From positions 496,001 through 560,000 of the forward strand of contig CAVWEN010000002.1 of the NCBI GenBank assembly GCA_963754045.1: DNA of 64,000 nucleotides, in the 5' to 3' direction. The number at the start of each line of letters is the position of its first letter. Position 1 is the stretch's first letter. Below are positions 31,337-39,350 of this stretch, piece after piece. The DNA is from JALZKA01 sp963754045 (GTDB lineage Bacteria > Actinomycetota > Thermoleophilia > Solirubrobacterales > 70-9). A program made the position numbers and the translations under genes. Under the pieces are notes generated by a model that worked only from the letters and a program-made list of their open reading frames with translations, was not told the origin of the DNA and did no database searches.

Positions 31337-32673
31337 ATCTGATCCCACGCTTTCCGTTCATCGGCGATCCGCTTCGGCGAATCGACTTGCCAGACGACCT
31401 CGACTCGGTGACCACGCGAGGACCGGAGGCGGACCCGTCCGCCGGTGGTTTGGAGCCCGAGGCGGTCGAACGGATCTGGGACGCCGCGGTCGGCCTCTAT
31501 CGCAGCGGCGTTCACCCGGCGGTATCACTGTGCGTCAGGCGCGAGGGCGAGGTGATGGTGGATCGCGCGATCGGTCACGCCCGCGGCAACGGCCCCTCGG
31601 AGGCCAAGGGCGCGGAGCTGGTTCCCAACACCCCCGACACCCCGCATTGCATCTACTCCGCGTCCAAGGCGATCACCGCGCTCGTGGTGCACAAGCTCCA
31701 CGAGCGCGGGCTACTCGACATCTCCGACCGGGTCGTAGACCACTTCCCCGAGTACGGGCGCCACGGCAAGGGCGAGATCACGATCGGCCACGTTCTCGCT
31801 CACCGCGCCGGCGTTGCCACCCTCCCGAAGGAGGCGTTCGACCTCGACCTCCTTGCGAGCCGCAAGCGCATCGCGGAGCTGGTCTGCGACGCGAAGCCGA
31901 CGTCCGCCCCCGGCAAACTTCTCGCATACCACGCGGTCTCCGGCGGCTTCATCCTCGGGGAGATCGTCCACCGGGTGACGGGCAAGTCGATTCGCGAGGT
32001 GCTGGCAGAGGAGTTTCTCGATCCGCTCGGGTTTCGCTGGATGAACTACGGCGTGGCGCCTGGCGACGTCGATCAGGTCGGTCTCGCGTACCCCACCGGC
32101 CCACCCCTGCTGCCACCGGTTTCGAACATCGTCAAGCGCGTTCTCGGTGCCAGCATCGATGAGGTCGTCGAAATCTCCAACGACCCGCGGTTCCTGACCG
32201 GGACCGTCCCGGCCGGCAACGTGATCACCAACGCGAACGAACTCAGCCGCTTCTTCGAGGTGTTCCGCCGCGGCGGCGAACTCGACGGGGTTCGGGTGAT
32301 GGAGGCCGAGACGCTGCGCCGGGCGTTGACCGAGCAATCTCACCTCGAGATCGACTTTTCGCTTGTCTTCCCGACCCGGTTCTCGTACGGGCTGATGCTG
32401 GGGGCGAAGGTGATCAGCCTCTACGGGCTGGACACCGATCTCGCGTTCGGCCACCTGGGCCTGATCAACATCATGGCGTGGGCCGATCCCGAACGCGCGG
32501 TCTCCGGCGCGCTGATCACAAGCGGCAAAGCGGTGCTGTATCCAGAGGTCCACCGCTTCTACGGAGTCATGCACCGGATAGCGTCCGAGGCCCCGAAGGT
32601 GGACCGCTCGGAGTTGCCCGGCTACGCGATCGATGTCGCCGAAACCAAGAAAGGCGCACCAAGTGGCGAATGA
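31333..32673 (+). CDS. Serine beta-lactamase/esterase family hydrolase
   Basis: The 446-aa protein is of the class C beta-lactamase/EstB fold. The SxxK motif is YSASKAIT with the nucleophilic Ser. The Tyr of the second motif is in LAYHAVSGGFILGE, and a late HLGLI stands where KTG would be. The start ATG overlaps the preceding stop. There is no signal peptide, so it is probably a cytoplasmic esterase or amidase rather than a resistance enzyme. It lies upstream of a CoA ligase and a BtrH-like acyltransferase. Confidence 0.82.
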   Translation: MNLIPRFPFIGDPLRRIDLPDDLDSVTTRGPEADPSAGGLEPEAVERIWDAAVGLYRSGVHPAVSLCVRREGEVMVDRAIGHARGNGPSEAKGAELVPNTPDTPHCIYSASKAITALVVHKLHERGLLDISDRVVDHFPEYGRHGKGEITIGHVLAHRAGVATLPKEAFDLDLLASRKRIAELVCDAKPTSAPGKLLAYHAVSGGFILGEIVHRVTGKSIREVLAEEFLDPLGFRWMNYGVAPGDVDQVGLAYPTGPPLLPPVSNIVKRVLGASIDEVVEISNDPRFLTGTVPAGNVITNANELSRFFEVFRRGGELDGVRVMEAETLRRALTEQSHLEIDFSLVFPTRFSYGLMLGAKVISLYGLDTDLAFGHLGLINIMAWADPERAVSGALITSGKAVLYPEVHRFYGVMHRIASEAPKVDRSELPGYAIDVAETKKGAPSGE

Positions 32674-32718
32674 GCAACGAAGTCGCCAAACTGTAATTGC
32701 CCAGCCGGTAAGGGCCTG

Positions 32719-34266
32719 ATGGTGACTGAGGAACTGAACTATCCCGACTTGGACGTCGCGTCGTTCGTGCTCGAGCGCTCACAGTCTCTTGGAGACAAAC
32801 CGGCGTTGGTGGACGGGCCGAGCGGCCGGACGATCACCCACGAGGGACTAGCGCTCGCCGTGGACTCACTCGCCGCCGGGCTGGCTGCGGGTGGCTTCGT
32901 GCAGGGCGACACCCTCGCCGTATACATGCCGAACCTGCCGGAGTACGCCGTCGCGTTTCATGGGGTTGCGCGGGCAGGCGGGCGCTGCACGACCGCGAAC
33001 CCTCTATACACGCCGCGGGAGTTGGCCCACCAGCTTCGGGACTCGGAGGCGAAGATGCTGCTGACGGTTCCGCAGTTCATGGAGACTGCGCGGGCTGCGG
33101 CCGACGAGGTGGGAATCGGTGACGAGATCTTCGTGATCGGCGAAGCCGACGGCGCGACGCCGTTCGCGGACCTCATGGGTGACCCGGGCTCGGTTCCCCA
33201 GATCGAGTTCGATCCCGGGACTGATCTCGCGGTCCTGCCGTATTCGAGTGGCACAACGGGCTTGCCGAAGGGCGTGATGCTCACCCACCGCAATCTGGTC
33301 GCGAACATCTGCCAAACCGATGCCGGCCTGCCGATTGCCGAGGGCGACGTGCTGATCGGCGTCCTGCCCTTCTTCCACATCTACGGGCAGACGGTGATCA
33401 TGAACCAGGGCCTTCGCAACGGCGCGACGATCGTCACGATGCCCCGGTTCGACCTCGACCAGTTCCTCGACCTGATCGAGCAGCACGGCGTCACCCGCGC
33501 CTACGTGGTGCCGCCGATCGCGCTGGCGCTGGCTAGGCACCCGGCCGTAGACGAGCGCGACCTCTCCTCGCTGCAGACGATCATGTCCGGTGCCGCGCCA
33601 CTGGGCGCCGAGTTGGCCGAGCAGGTTGCGACGCGGATCGGCTGTGACGTGATTCAGGGCTACGGCCTGACCGAGACCAGCCCAGTCACCCACATGATCC
33701 GCCCTGACGGGCCCAACAAGCCGGGCTCGATCGGACAGGCGCTGCCTGCAACCGAGTGCCGCCTGGTCGATCCCGAGAACGGGGGGGAAACGGCCGAGGG
33801 CGAGCGCGGAGAGCTTTGGATTCGCGGTCCGCAGGTGATGGCCGGCTACCTGAACAACCAGCAGGCGACCAACGAAACCGTCGACTCCGACGGCTGGCTA
33901 CACACAGGCGACGTGGCCGTGTGCGATCCCGACGGCTTCTACTCGATCGTCGACAGGCTCAAGGAGCTGATCAAGTTCAAGGGCTTTCAGGTTCCCCCGG
34001 CCGAACTCGAGGCGCTGCTCATCACCCACCCTGAAGTGGCCGACGTGGCGGTGGTAGGGGTGCCGGACGATGAGGCTGGGGAGCTTCCCAAGGCGTTCGT
34101 GGTCAAGGCGGGCGACGTACTCGACGCCGACGCACTGATGGAGTGGGTCGGCGGCCAGGTCGCACCGCAGAAGCGCATCCGGCTGGTCGAGGTGATCGAC
34201 GAGATCCCGAAGTCGGCCTCAGGCAAGATCCTGCGCCGCGTGCTGCGCGATCGCGAGGGTTCCTGA
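32719..34266 (+). CDS. Acyl-CoA synthetase / 4-coumarate-CoA ligase-like adenylate-forming enzyme
   Basis: The 515-aa ANL enzyme activates a carboxylic acid with ATP and CoA. Motifs are the P-loop-like YSSGTTGLPKGVMLTH, YGLTETSP, LWIRGPQVMAGYL, WLHTGDVAVCD, DRLKELIKFKG, and the catalytic lysine in SASGKILRR near the C-terminus. Layout and length match 4CL-type medium or aromatic acid ligases. The acid is unknown. The BtrH-like gene begins 14-17 nt downstream, so both are likely made together. Confidence 0.88.
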   Translation: MVTEELNYPDLDVASFVLERSQSLGDKPALVDGPSGRTITHEGLALAVDSLAAGLAAGGFVQGDTLAVYMPNLPEYAVAFHGVARAGGRCTTANPLYTPRELAHQLRDSEAKMLLTVPQFMETARAAADEVGIGDEIFVIGEADGATPFADLMGDPGSVPQIEFDPGTDLAVLPYSSGTTGLPKGVMLTHRNLVANICQTDAGLPIAEGDVLIGVLPFFHIYGQTVIMNQGLRNGATIVTMPRFDLDQFLDLIEQHGVTRAYVVPPIALALARHPAVDERDLSSLQTIMSGAAPLGAELAEQVATRIGCDVIQGYGLTETSPVTHMIRPDGPNKPGSIGQALPATECRLVDPENGGETAEGERGELWIRGPQVMAGYLNNQQATNETVDSDGWLHTGDVAVCDPDGFYSIVDRLKELIKFKGFQVPPAELEALLITHPEVADVAVVGVPDDEAGELPKAFVVKAGDVLDADALMEWVGGQVAPQKRIRLVEVIDEIPKSASGKILRRVLRDREGS

Positions 34267-34283
34267 GCGCTGCAGCGCCTGTG

Positions 34284-35243
34284 ATGGTGCCGGGCTACCG
34301 GCACGTGCCGGGCAGTCACTGTGGCTCGACTGCGCTGCGCAATCTGCTGGCTCACGCGGGCGTCGAGATGACCGAGGAGATGGCGTTCGGCCTGGGCGCC
34401 GGCGCCTGCTTCTACTTTGTGCCGATGGACGGACAATCGCCAAGCCGCTTTACCAACGGCCGCACGTCGCGGCTTGAGGAGCAGTTCGTGGAACTCACGG
34501 GCGCGCCGCTTGAGCTGCACACTTACGGGACGCCCGGAGAGAGCTGGGAGGCGGCAAGGGCCCGGGTACAGGGCGGCGATCCGGCGCTGCTTCTGACCGA
34601 TCTCTACTACCTCGATCACTACGGGCGCTCCGCCCACTTCCCCGGCCACGCCGTCGTGCTCGCAGGGTTCGACAGCCAGGTCGCCTACCTCTCCGACACC
34701 GCCTTCGAGGAGTTGCAGTCCACGACGCTCGAGAGCTTGTGCCAGGCGCGCCATGCCCAGCACCCGGTCTTCCCGCTAGCGGGCCACATGCTCACGGCCG
34801 GCGTTGGCATCGAGGCGTTCGACCCCTCAGGAGCGGTCGCTCCGGCGGTGGCTCGCTGCGCCGAGCGGATGCACGAGCCGCCTCTGGGCGATTATGAGGG
34901 CCTGCCGGGCATGCGTCAGTTCGTGGCTGAGGTCGGCTCCTGGCCGGAGCTGCTCGATGACTGGCAGTGGTGCGCCCGCTTCAACTACCAGGTGATCGAA
35001 CGCCGGGGAACCGGGGGCGGAAACTTCCGCGCGATGTACTCGCGCTTCCTGGCCGAGACGGGATACGACGAGGCGCGACAGGCCGAGGTCGCGTCGAAGG
35101 CGTGGACTGCTCTTGCGGCCGCGTTACATGCCGCGAGTGAGTCAAGCGAGGCCGATCCAGGCGCCTGGATCGGAATCGGCGACCTGGCGGCGACGGTTCT
35201 GGCCGCTGAGGAGCGTTTGTGGTCCGCGCTCTCTGAGCACTAG
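34284..35243 (+). CDS. BtrH-like acyltransferase (butirosin biosynthesis H, DUF4872)
   Basis: The 319-aa protein starts near GYRHVPGSHCGSTALRNLL, the N-terminal BtrH pattern with a cysteine (residue 13) as candidate nucleophile. The middle part (LLLTDLYYLDHYGRSAHFPGHAVVLAGFD) carries the expected Asp/His, followed by a DUF4872-like C-terminal helical region. In butirosin-making Bacillus, BtrH moves an acyl chain from an acyl carrier protein to an aminoglycoside amine. Here no carrier protein or aminoglycoside genes are seen, and the upstream CoA ligase may supply the acyl group. GTG one codon earlier is an alternative start. Its stop overlaps HxlR by 4 nt. Confidence 0.7.
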   Translation: MVPGYRHVPGSHCGSTALRNLLAHAGVEMTEEMAFGLGAGACFYFVPMDGQSPSRFTNGRTSRLEEQFVELTGAPLELHTYGTPGESWEAARARVQGGDPALLLTDLYYLDHYGRSAHFPGHAVVLAGFDSQVAYLSDTAFEELQSTTLESLCQARHAQHPVFPLAGHMLTAGVGIEAFDPSGAVAPAVARCAERMHEPPLGDYEGLPGMRQFVAEVGSWPELLDDWQWCARFNYQVIERRGTGGGNFRAMYSRFLAETGYDEARQAEVASKAWTALAAALHAASESSEADPGAWIGIGDLAATVLAAEERLWSALSEH

Positions 35244-35731
35244 CTCGCTCTTGGCGCCCAGGCCGGGGCGGGCTTGCCGGTGCCAGGTCCGGGGCGGGCG
35301 TGTACGTCGCGTGCCGTCAGCGTCTCGCCGCACTCGGAGCAAACCAGCTGTGGGTGGGTGACCTTGCCGCAGCCGCGGTGGACCAGCTCGGTTGTGGCGC
35401 CGTTGATGAGCCCCGTGTGCTTACCGCCCCAGTCGAGCATGGCGGCAACGATCGGGTAGAGGTCGAGGCCCGCATCGGTCAGCCGGTACTCGCTGAGCGT
35501 GCGCTTTTCGCCCTCGGCGTAGGCGCGGCGCTCGAGAATGCCGAAGTCCACCAGGCGTTGGAGGCGGTCGGAGAGGATGTTGCGCGCGATCCCGGTCGTG
35601 CGCTGGTAGTCCTCGAAGGTGCGCGCCTTGAAGTAGGCGGCGCGCAGGATCGCGATCACCCAGCGCTCTCCGAGCACCGCACTCGTGCGTTCGATCGCGC
35701 AGCTACTCCCGAGGAGATCCTCGTGCCTCAT
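35240..35731 (-). CDS. HxlR family transcriptional regulator with C-terminal cysteine cluster
   Basis: The 163-aa winged-helix protein has the HxlR pattern CAIERTSAVLGERWVIAIL, recognition region TGIARNILSDRLQRLVDFGI and wing KRTLSEYRLT. After the HTH, a tail with CGKVTHPQLVCSECGETL could bind zinc or sense thiols or electrophiles. HxlR proteins respond to aldehydes, quinones or drugs. It is divergent from the DHA2 exporter, with two GTTGC/GCAAC inverted repeats between them, so it likely controls both. ATG at 35731 is preferred over an upstream start inside the operator region. Confidence 0.85.
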   Translation of the reverse strand: MRHEDLLGSSCAIERTSAVLGERWVIAILRAAYFKARTFEDYQRTTGIARNILSDRLQRLVDFGILERRAYAEGEKRTLSEYRLTDAGLDLYPIVAAMLDWGGKHTGLINGATTELVHRGCGKVTHPQLVCSECGETLTARDVHARPGPGTGKPAPAWAPRAS

Positions 35732-35742
35732 ACCCACCCGGG

Positions 35743-35769
35743 AGAATAGCGTAGTTGCAAAGCGCAACT
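35743..35769. promoter_or_regulatory. HxlR promoter with operator IR1 (AGTTGC-5-GCAACT)
   Basis: AGTTGC (35753-35758) and GCAACT (35764-35769) form an inverted repeat. On the minus strand the HxlR gene has a possible -35 TTGCGC (35770-35765) and -10 TATTCT (35748-35743) spaced 16 nt, so IR1 lies over its core promoter. Autoregulation is inferred. Confidence 0.55.
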
Positions 35770-35778
35770 TGGATATGG

Positions 35779-35801
35779 TAGCGTCGTTGCATGTTGCAAC
35801 G
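35779..35801 (+). promoter_or_regulatory. DHA2 exporter promoter with operator IR2 (CGTTGCA-3-TGCAACG)
   Basis: A -10 box TAGCGT (35779-35784) ends 6 nt before the exporter ATG. The perfect 7-bp inverted repeat CGTTGCA/TGCAACG (35785-35801) directly follows it and covers the presumed transcript start and start codon. It shares the GTTGC/GCAAC half-sites with IR1, marking a second HxlR site. Confidence 0.6.
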
Positions 35802-37275
35802 ACGCACTCTCGCCATCGTCGCCGCGTGCGCCGGGTCCTTCCTGGCCTTCCTCGACACGACCATCGTCAACGTCAGCTTCCCGAGCATTTCGGCCTCGTT
35901 CCCGGAGGCGGACCGCTCCGAGCTCTCGTGGATCCTCGACGCGTACTTCATCGTCATCGCTGCCCTCCTGATCCCGGCGGGAGCGCTCGCCGACCGCTAC
36001 GGCCGCAAGCGCGTGTTCCTCGGGTCGGTTGCACTCTTCATCGCCGCTTCGCTTGCGTGCGCCGTCGCTCCGTCGGTGGAGGCTCTGGTCGTGGGCCGGG
36101 TCATCCAGGGCGCGGGTGCAGCCGTGATCGCGACCGTCTCGATGGCCTTGATCCTGCCCGAGTTTCCGCCCGAGCGGCGGGCGGCCGGGGTGGGCATCTG
36201 GGGCGCGGCCGCGGCGCTTGCCGCCGCGCTCGGACCGCCGCTGGGTGGCGTCCTGACCGAGCTCGCCGACTGGCGTCTGATCTTCCTCGTGAACCTCCCA
36301 CTCGGCGCCCTGGTGCTGGTGGCCGGGCGCCGCGGCCTGGTCGAGTCGCGCGACGAGCGGGTCAAGCGCCTTCCCGACCCGCTTGGCGCAGGCCTGGTGA
36401 TCGCCGGCCTCGGACTGCTTGCGCTCGGCATCGTCGAGGGCGAGGCATGGGGCCGCTCCAGCCTGCGGGTGATTGCGAGTCTCGTCGCCGGCGTCGGGAT
36501 GCTCGGACTGTTGGCCTGGCGCTGCACCTGGCATGAGCGTCCGATGGTCGATCCGGCGCTGTTTCGGATCCCGAGCTTCCGTGCCGGAAACCTCGGGATG
36601 CTCCTGTTCGCGGTCGCCTTCTTCGCGACGATTCTCGGCAACATCCTCTTCCTCACCTCCGTCTGGGAGTACAGCGCGTTGGAGGCCGGATTCGCGACCG
36701 TCCCGGGTCCGCTGGCAACGGCGATCGTCGCGGGACCGGCAGGCAAGCTCGCCGACCGCTTCGGCCACCGTGCGGTGATCGTCCCGGGAGCGCTGATCTA
36801 CGCGGTTGGGCTGATGGGCCTGCGCAGCACCGGCGCCGATCCCGATTACCTCGGCACGTGGTTGCCCGCCATGGTGCTGACCGGCGTGGGCATCGGGCTG
36901 GCGTTCCCCAACCTCGGCGCGGCTGCGGTCCGCGACATCCCGCCCTCGCTGTTCAACCGGGCGAGCGCGGTGTCGTCTGCCTTCCGCCAGTTCGGCGCCG
37001 TGCTCGGCACCGCATTGCTGGTCGCGATCGTCGGCCAGCCGGAGTCGCTGGAGGCAGCGCTCGGCGCGTCCGACATCGCCTATGTGTTCGCGGCGATCGC
37101 CGGGCTGCTCGCAGGGGCGGTGGCCCTCGCCCTGAAACCGCTACCCGCTGAACCCGATCGCCTGCTCCGCGTCGTGGACGCGGATGAAGACGACGGTGGC
37201 GACATTGAGGGCCACGGTGCCCTCGGCGGTCTTGAGGTCGTGCCAGCCGCTTCCGGACTCGACCGACTTTCGTAG
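35791..37275 (+). CDS. DHA2 family MFS multidrug exporter (EmrB/QacA-like)
   Basis: The 494-aa protein has about 13-14 helices. Motif D1-like LAFLDTTIVNVSFPSI in helix 1 is diagnostic of DHA2 proton/drug antiporters. Motif A is GALADRYGRKR and motif C-like GIWGAAAALAAALGPPLGG is in helix 5. It would export cationic or hydrophobic drugs. The divergent HxlR regulator with shared operators implies induction. After the last helix, a hydrophilic tail of about 45 residues overlaps the convergent DUF3107-like gene by 135 nt, which suggests a lost original stop. Confidence 0.85.
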   Translation: MLQRRTLAIVAACAGSFLAFLDTTIVNVSFPSISASFPEADRSELSWILDAYFIVIAALLIPAGALADRYGRKRVFLGSVALFIAASLACAVAPSVEALVVGRVIQGAGAAVIATVSMALILPEFPPERRAAGVGIWGAAAALAAALGPPLGGVLTELADWRLIFLVNLPLGALVLVAGRRGLVESRDERVKRLPDPLGAGLVIAGLGLLALGIVEGEAWGRSSLRVIASLVAGVGMLGLLAWRCTWHERPMVDPALFRIPSFRAGNLGMLLFAVAFFATILGNILFLTSVWEYSALEAGFATVPGPLATAIVAGPAGKLADRFGHRAVIVPGALIYAVGLMGLRSTGADPDYLGTWLPAMVLTGVGIGLAFPNLGAAAVRDIPPSLFNRASAVSSAFRQFGAVLGTALLVAIVGQPESLEAALGASDIAYVFAAIAGLLAGAVALALKPLPAEPDRLLRVVDADEDDGGDIEGHGALGGLEVVPAASGLDRLS

Positions 37276-37359
37276 CTCGCCGAGTTCCTTATCGGTCAGC
37301 TTCACTGCGAGCACCTGACCGATTCCGAATCCGATCTCCGCCTTGATCTGATCTGCCAT
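37141..37359 (-). CDS. DUF3107-like small protein
   Basis: The 72-aa product begins MADQIKAEIGFGIGQVLAV. It follows mce by 13 nt on the same strand and ends the M20-ftsH operon. A short beta strand, the ELRKSVESGSGWHDLKTAEG helix/turn and VALNVATVVFIRV recall actinobacterial DUF3107 (TB9.4-like) proteins of unknown function. The similarity is by eye. It overlaps the 3' end of the convergent exporter gene. Confidence 0.6.
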   Translation of the reverse strand: MADQIKAEIGFGIGQVLAVKLTDKELGELRKSVESGSGWHDLKTAEGTVALNVATVVFIRVHDAEQAIGFSG

Positions 37360-37372
37360 AGCGCCGTAGACC

Positions 37373-37780
37373 CTAATGATCCGCGGGTTGGACGATCTCG
37401 GTGAGCACGCCGCCGCTCGCGCGCGGGTGCAGGAAGGCGACCCGACTGTCGCGGATGCCGGTGCGAGGTTCCTCGTCGATCAGTTCGATTCCGCGCTCCT
37501 TCAGGCCCGCGAGTGTGGCCTCGATGTCGAAGACCCGATAGGCAACGTGATGGAGGCCGGGGCCTTTGCGCTCGAGGAACTTTCCGACCGGCGTGTCGGG
37601 GCCGAGCGGTGCCAGCAACTCCACGTGGCACGGGCCGACGTCGAGCAGAACGGCCTCAACTCCCTGGTCTTCGACGGTCTCGCGGTGTGCGAGGGGCATC
37701 TCGAACGACCCGCCGTAGAGCGCGAGCGACGCCTCCAGGTCGTTGGTTGCGACGCCGATGTGGTCGATCAGGCCGAACAT
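37373..37780 (-). CDS. mce: Methylmalonyl-CoA epimerase
   Basis: The 135-aa VOC-fold protein would interconvert the R and S forms of methylmalonyl-CoA on the propionyl-CoA to succinyl-CoA route. Metal ligands are His7 in LIDHIGVATNDLE, His in GPGLHHVAYRV and Glu in GVLTEIVQP near the C-terminus. Length and motifs match Mce. It sits 12 nt after ftsH, away from any mutase gene, so expression is tied to a protease operon rather than to propionate genes. Confidence 0.85.
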   Translation of the reverse strand: MFGLIDHIGVATNDLEASLALYGGSFEMPLAHRETVEDQGVEAVLLDVGPCHVELLAPLGPDTPVGKFLERKGPGLHHVAYRVFDIEATLAGLKERGIELIDEEPRTGIRDSRVAFLHPRASGGVLTEIVQPADH

Positions 37781-37792
37781 CGGCCGCGCAGT

Positions 37793-39343
37793 CTAGTCAG
37801 AGGGCTGTGGGGGCCTGCTGGCCATCGCCTCGACCCTGGAATCGCTCCAGCTCTCATCCGCGACGGGCGGCGAGGTGCCCGTGCTCTCCCGGTGCGTGCG
37901 CATGATCTCCTGGATCTCCTCGCGCTCGATCGCCTCGTTCTCCAGCAAGCGCTCGGCGACCTGATCCAGCAGGTCTCGGTGGTCGGAGAGCAGTCTGTGC
38001 GCGCCGCGATAGGACTCCTCGGCGATCGAATGGACCTCCTCGTCGCGCGTCTGGCGCAGCGATTCGGAGACCGTGTAGTCGTCGCCCGGCACCTGATGGG
38101 AACGGATCTGGGTGCCCATCGCGTACTCGTAGACCATCGACCGGGCGATCGCGGTGACTCGCTTGAGGTCGTCTGAGGCGCCCGTCGTGACCCGGCCAAA
38201 CGTGATCTGTTCCGCGACCCGGCCGGCGAGCAGTACCTTCATGTAGTCCACGAGCTCTTGGCGGGTCTTCAGGTAGCGGTCCTCCTGTGGAAGGTTGAGG
38301 GTGTAGCCGAGAGCCTTGCCGCGCGGCACGATCGAGACCTTCTGGACCTTGTCCACCGACGGAAGCAGCTCGGAGGCGATTGCGTGTCCGGCCTCATGCC
38401 ACGCGACCACCTGCTTTTCATGGTCGTTCATCACCTTGCGTGACTCGAGTCCGGCGACGACGCGTTCGAGCGCGTCGTCGAAGTCCTGCTGGACGATGAA
38501 CTCCCGCTTGGCGCGTCCAGCCATGATCGCCGCCTCGTTCGCGAGGTTCGCGAGGTCGGCGCCGGTCAGGCCCGAACCGTGGCGCGCGACCCGCTCGAGG
38601 TCAAGATCCTGCGACAGGGGCTTGCCTTTCGTGTGCACCTCCAGGATCCGCGTCCGCCCCCTCATGTCCGGGGGCGGGACGAAGACCTGGCGATCGAAGC
38701 GGCCCGGACGCAGAAGCGCCTTGTCGAGCTTCTCGAGGAGGTTCGACGCGGCCATGACGACCACGTTGTCGGCGCTTTCGAAGCCGTCCATCTCAACCAG
38801 GAGCTGGTTAAGCGTCTGGTCTCGTTCGCCCGAGATGTCCGATCCGCGCTGGGCCCCGACCGCGTCGAGCTCGTCGATGAACACAATCGCCGGCGCGTTC
38901 TCGCGCGCCTCCTTGAACAGCCGTCTGATCCGGGCGGCACCAAGGCCGGCGAACATCTCGATGAACGACGAGGCCGACTGGCTGATGAACGTCGCACCGG
39001 ACTCGTGCGCGACAGCCTTCGCCAATAGCGTCTTACCGGTGCCCGGCGGGCCGTGCAGGAGGATTCCCTTGGGAACCTTGGCGCCGAGCCGCTTGAAGCG
39101 CTTCGGGTCGGAGAGGAAGTCCACGATCTCCGCCAGCTCGGCCTTTGTTTCGTCCACGCCGGCGACGTCGGCGAAGGTGACTGCGGTTCTTGCCTTGGCC
39201 GAGATCTCCAGCGGCTTCGTCCGCGGCATCAGCTTGATCGTGCGCCACATGAAGTAGCAAATGACCGCGAGAATGAGCACGGGCGCCCAGAGCGTGGCCT
39301 TGGTCTCGAATTCGGTCCAGGTGAGGGCGAGAAGGAAGTTCAA
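37793..39343 (-). CDS. ftsH: FtsH-type AAA+ zinc metalloprotease, short N-terminus
   Basis: The 516-aa protein has the FtsH AAA module and M41 peptidase. Walker A is GPPGTGKT (98-105), the pore loop FIEMFAGLGA, Walker B VFIDELDAVG and arginine finger region RPGRFDRQ. The zinc motif HEAGH is at 316-320, with the third ligand Asp in TTGASDDL. FtsH normally has two transmembrane helices around a periplasmic domain, but here only one (about 18-36) is visible, so that domain is missing. It starts with TTG at 39343, 7 nt after the DUF1385 stop, with no obvious ribosome site. It degrades misassembled membrane or cytosolic proteins. Confidence 0.88.
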   Translation of the reverse strand: MNFLLALTWTEFETKATLWAPVLILAVICYFMWRTIKLMPRTKPLEISAKARTAVTFADVAGVDETKAELAEIVDFLSDPKRFKRLGAKVPKGILLHGPPGTGKTLLAKAVAHESGATFISQSASSFIEMFAGLGAARIRRLFKEARENAPAIVFIDELDAVGAQRGSDISGERDQTLNQLLVEMDGFESADNVVVMAASNLLEKLDKALLRPGRFDRQVFVPPPDMRGRTRILEVHTKGKPLSQDLDLERVARHGSGLTGADLANLANEAAIMAGRAKREFIVQQDFDDALERVVAGLESRKVMNDHEKQVVAWHEAGHAIASELLPSVDKVQKVSIVPRGKALGYTLNLPQEDRYLKTRQELVDYMKVLLAGRVAEQITFGRVTTGASDDLKRVTAIARSMVYEYAMGTQIRSHQVPGDDYTVSESLRQTRDEEVHSIAEESYRGAHRLLSDHRDLLDQVAERLLENEAIEREEIQEIMRTHRESTGTSPPVADESWSDSRVEAMASRPPQPSD

Positions 39344-39350
39344 GGGTCTG

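Noticed and set aside
31333..32673. Beta-lactam resistance gene
   Set aside because: The protein has the class C fold motifs but no signal peptide, and its operon points to acyl or ester chemistry, so resistance is not claimed.
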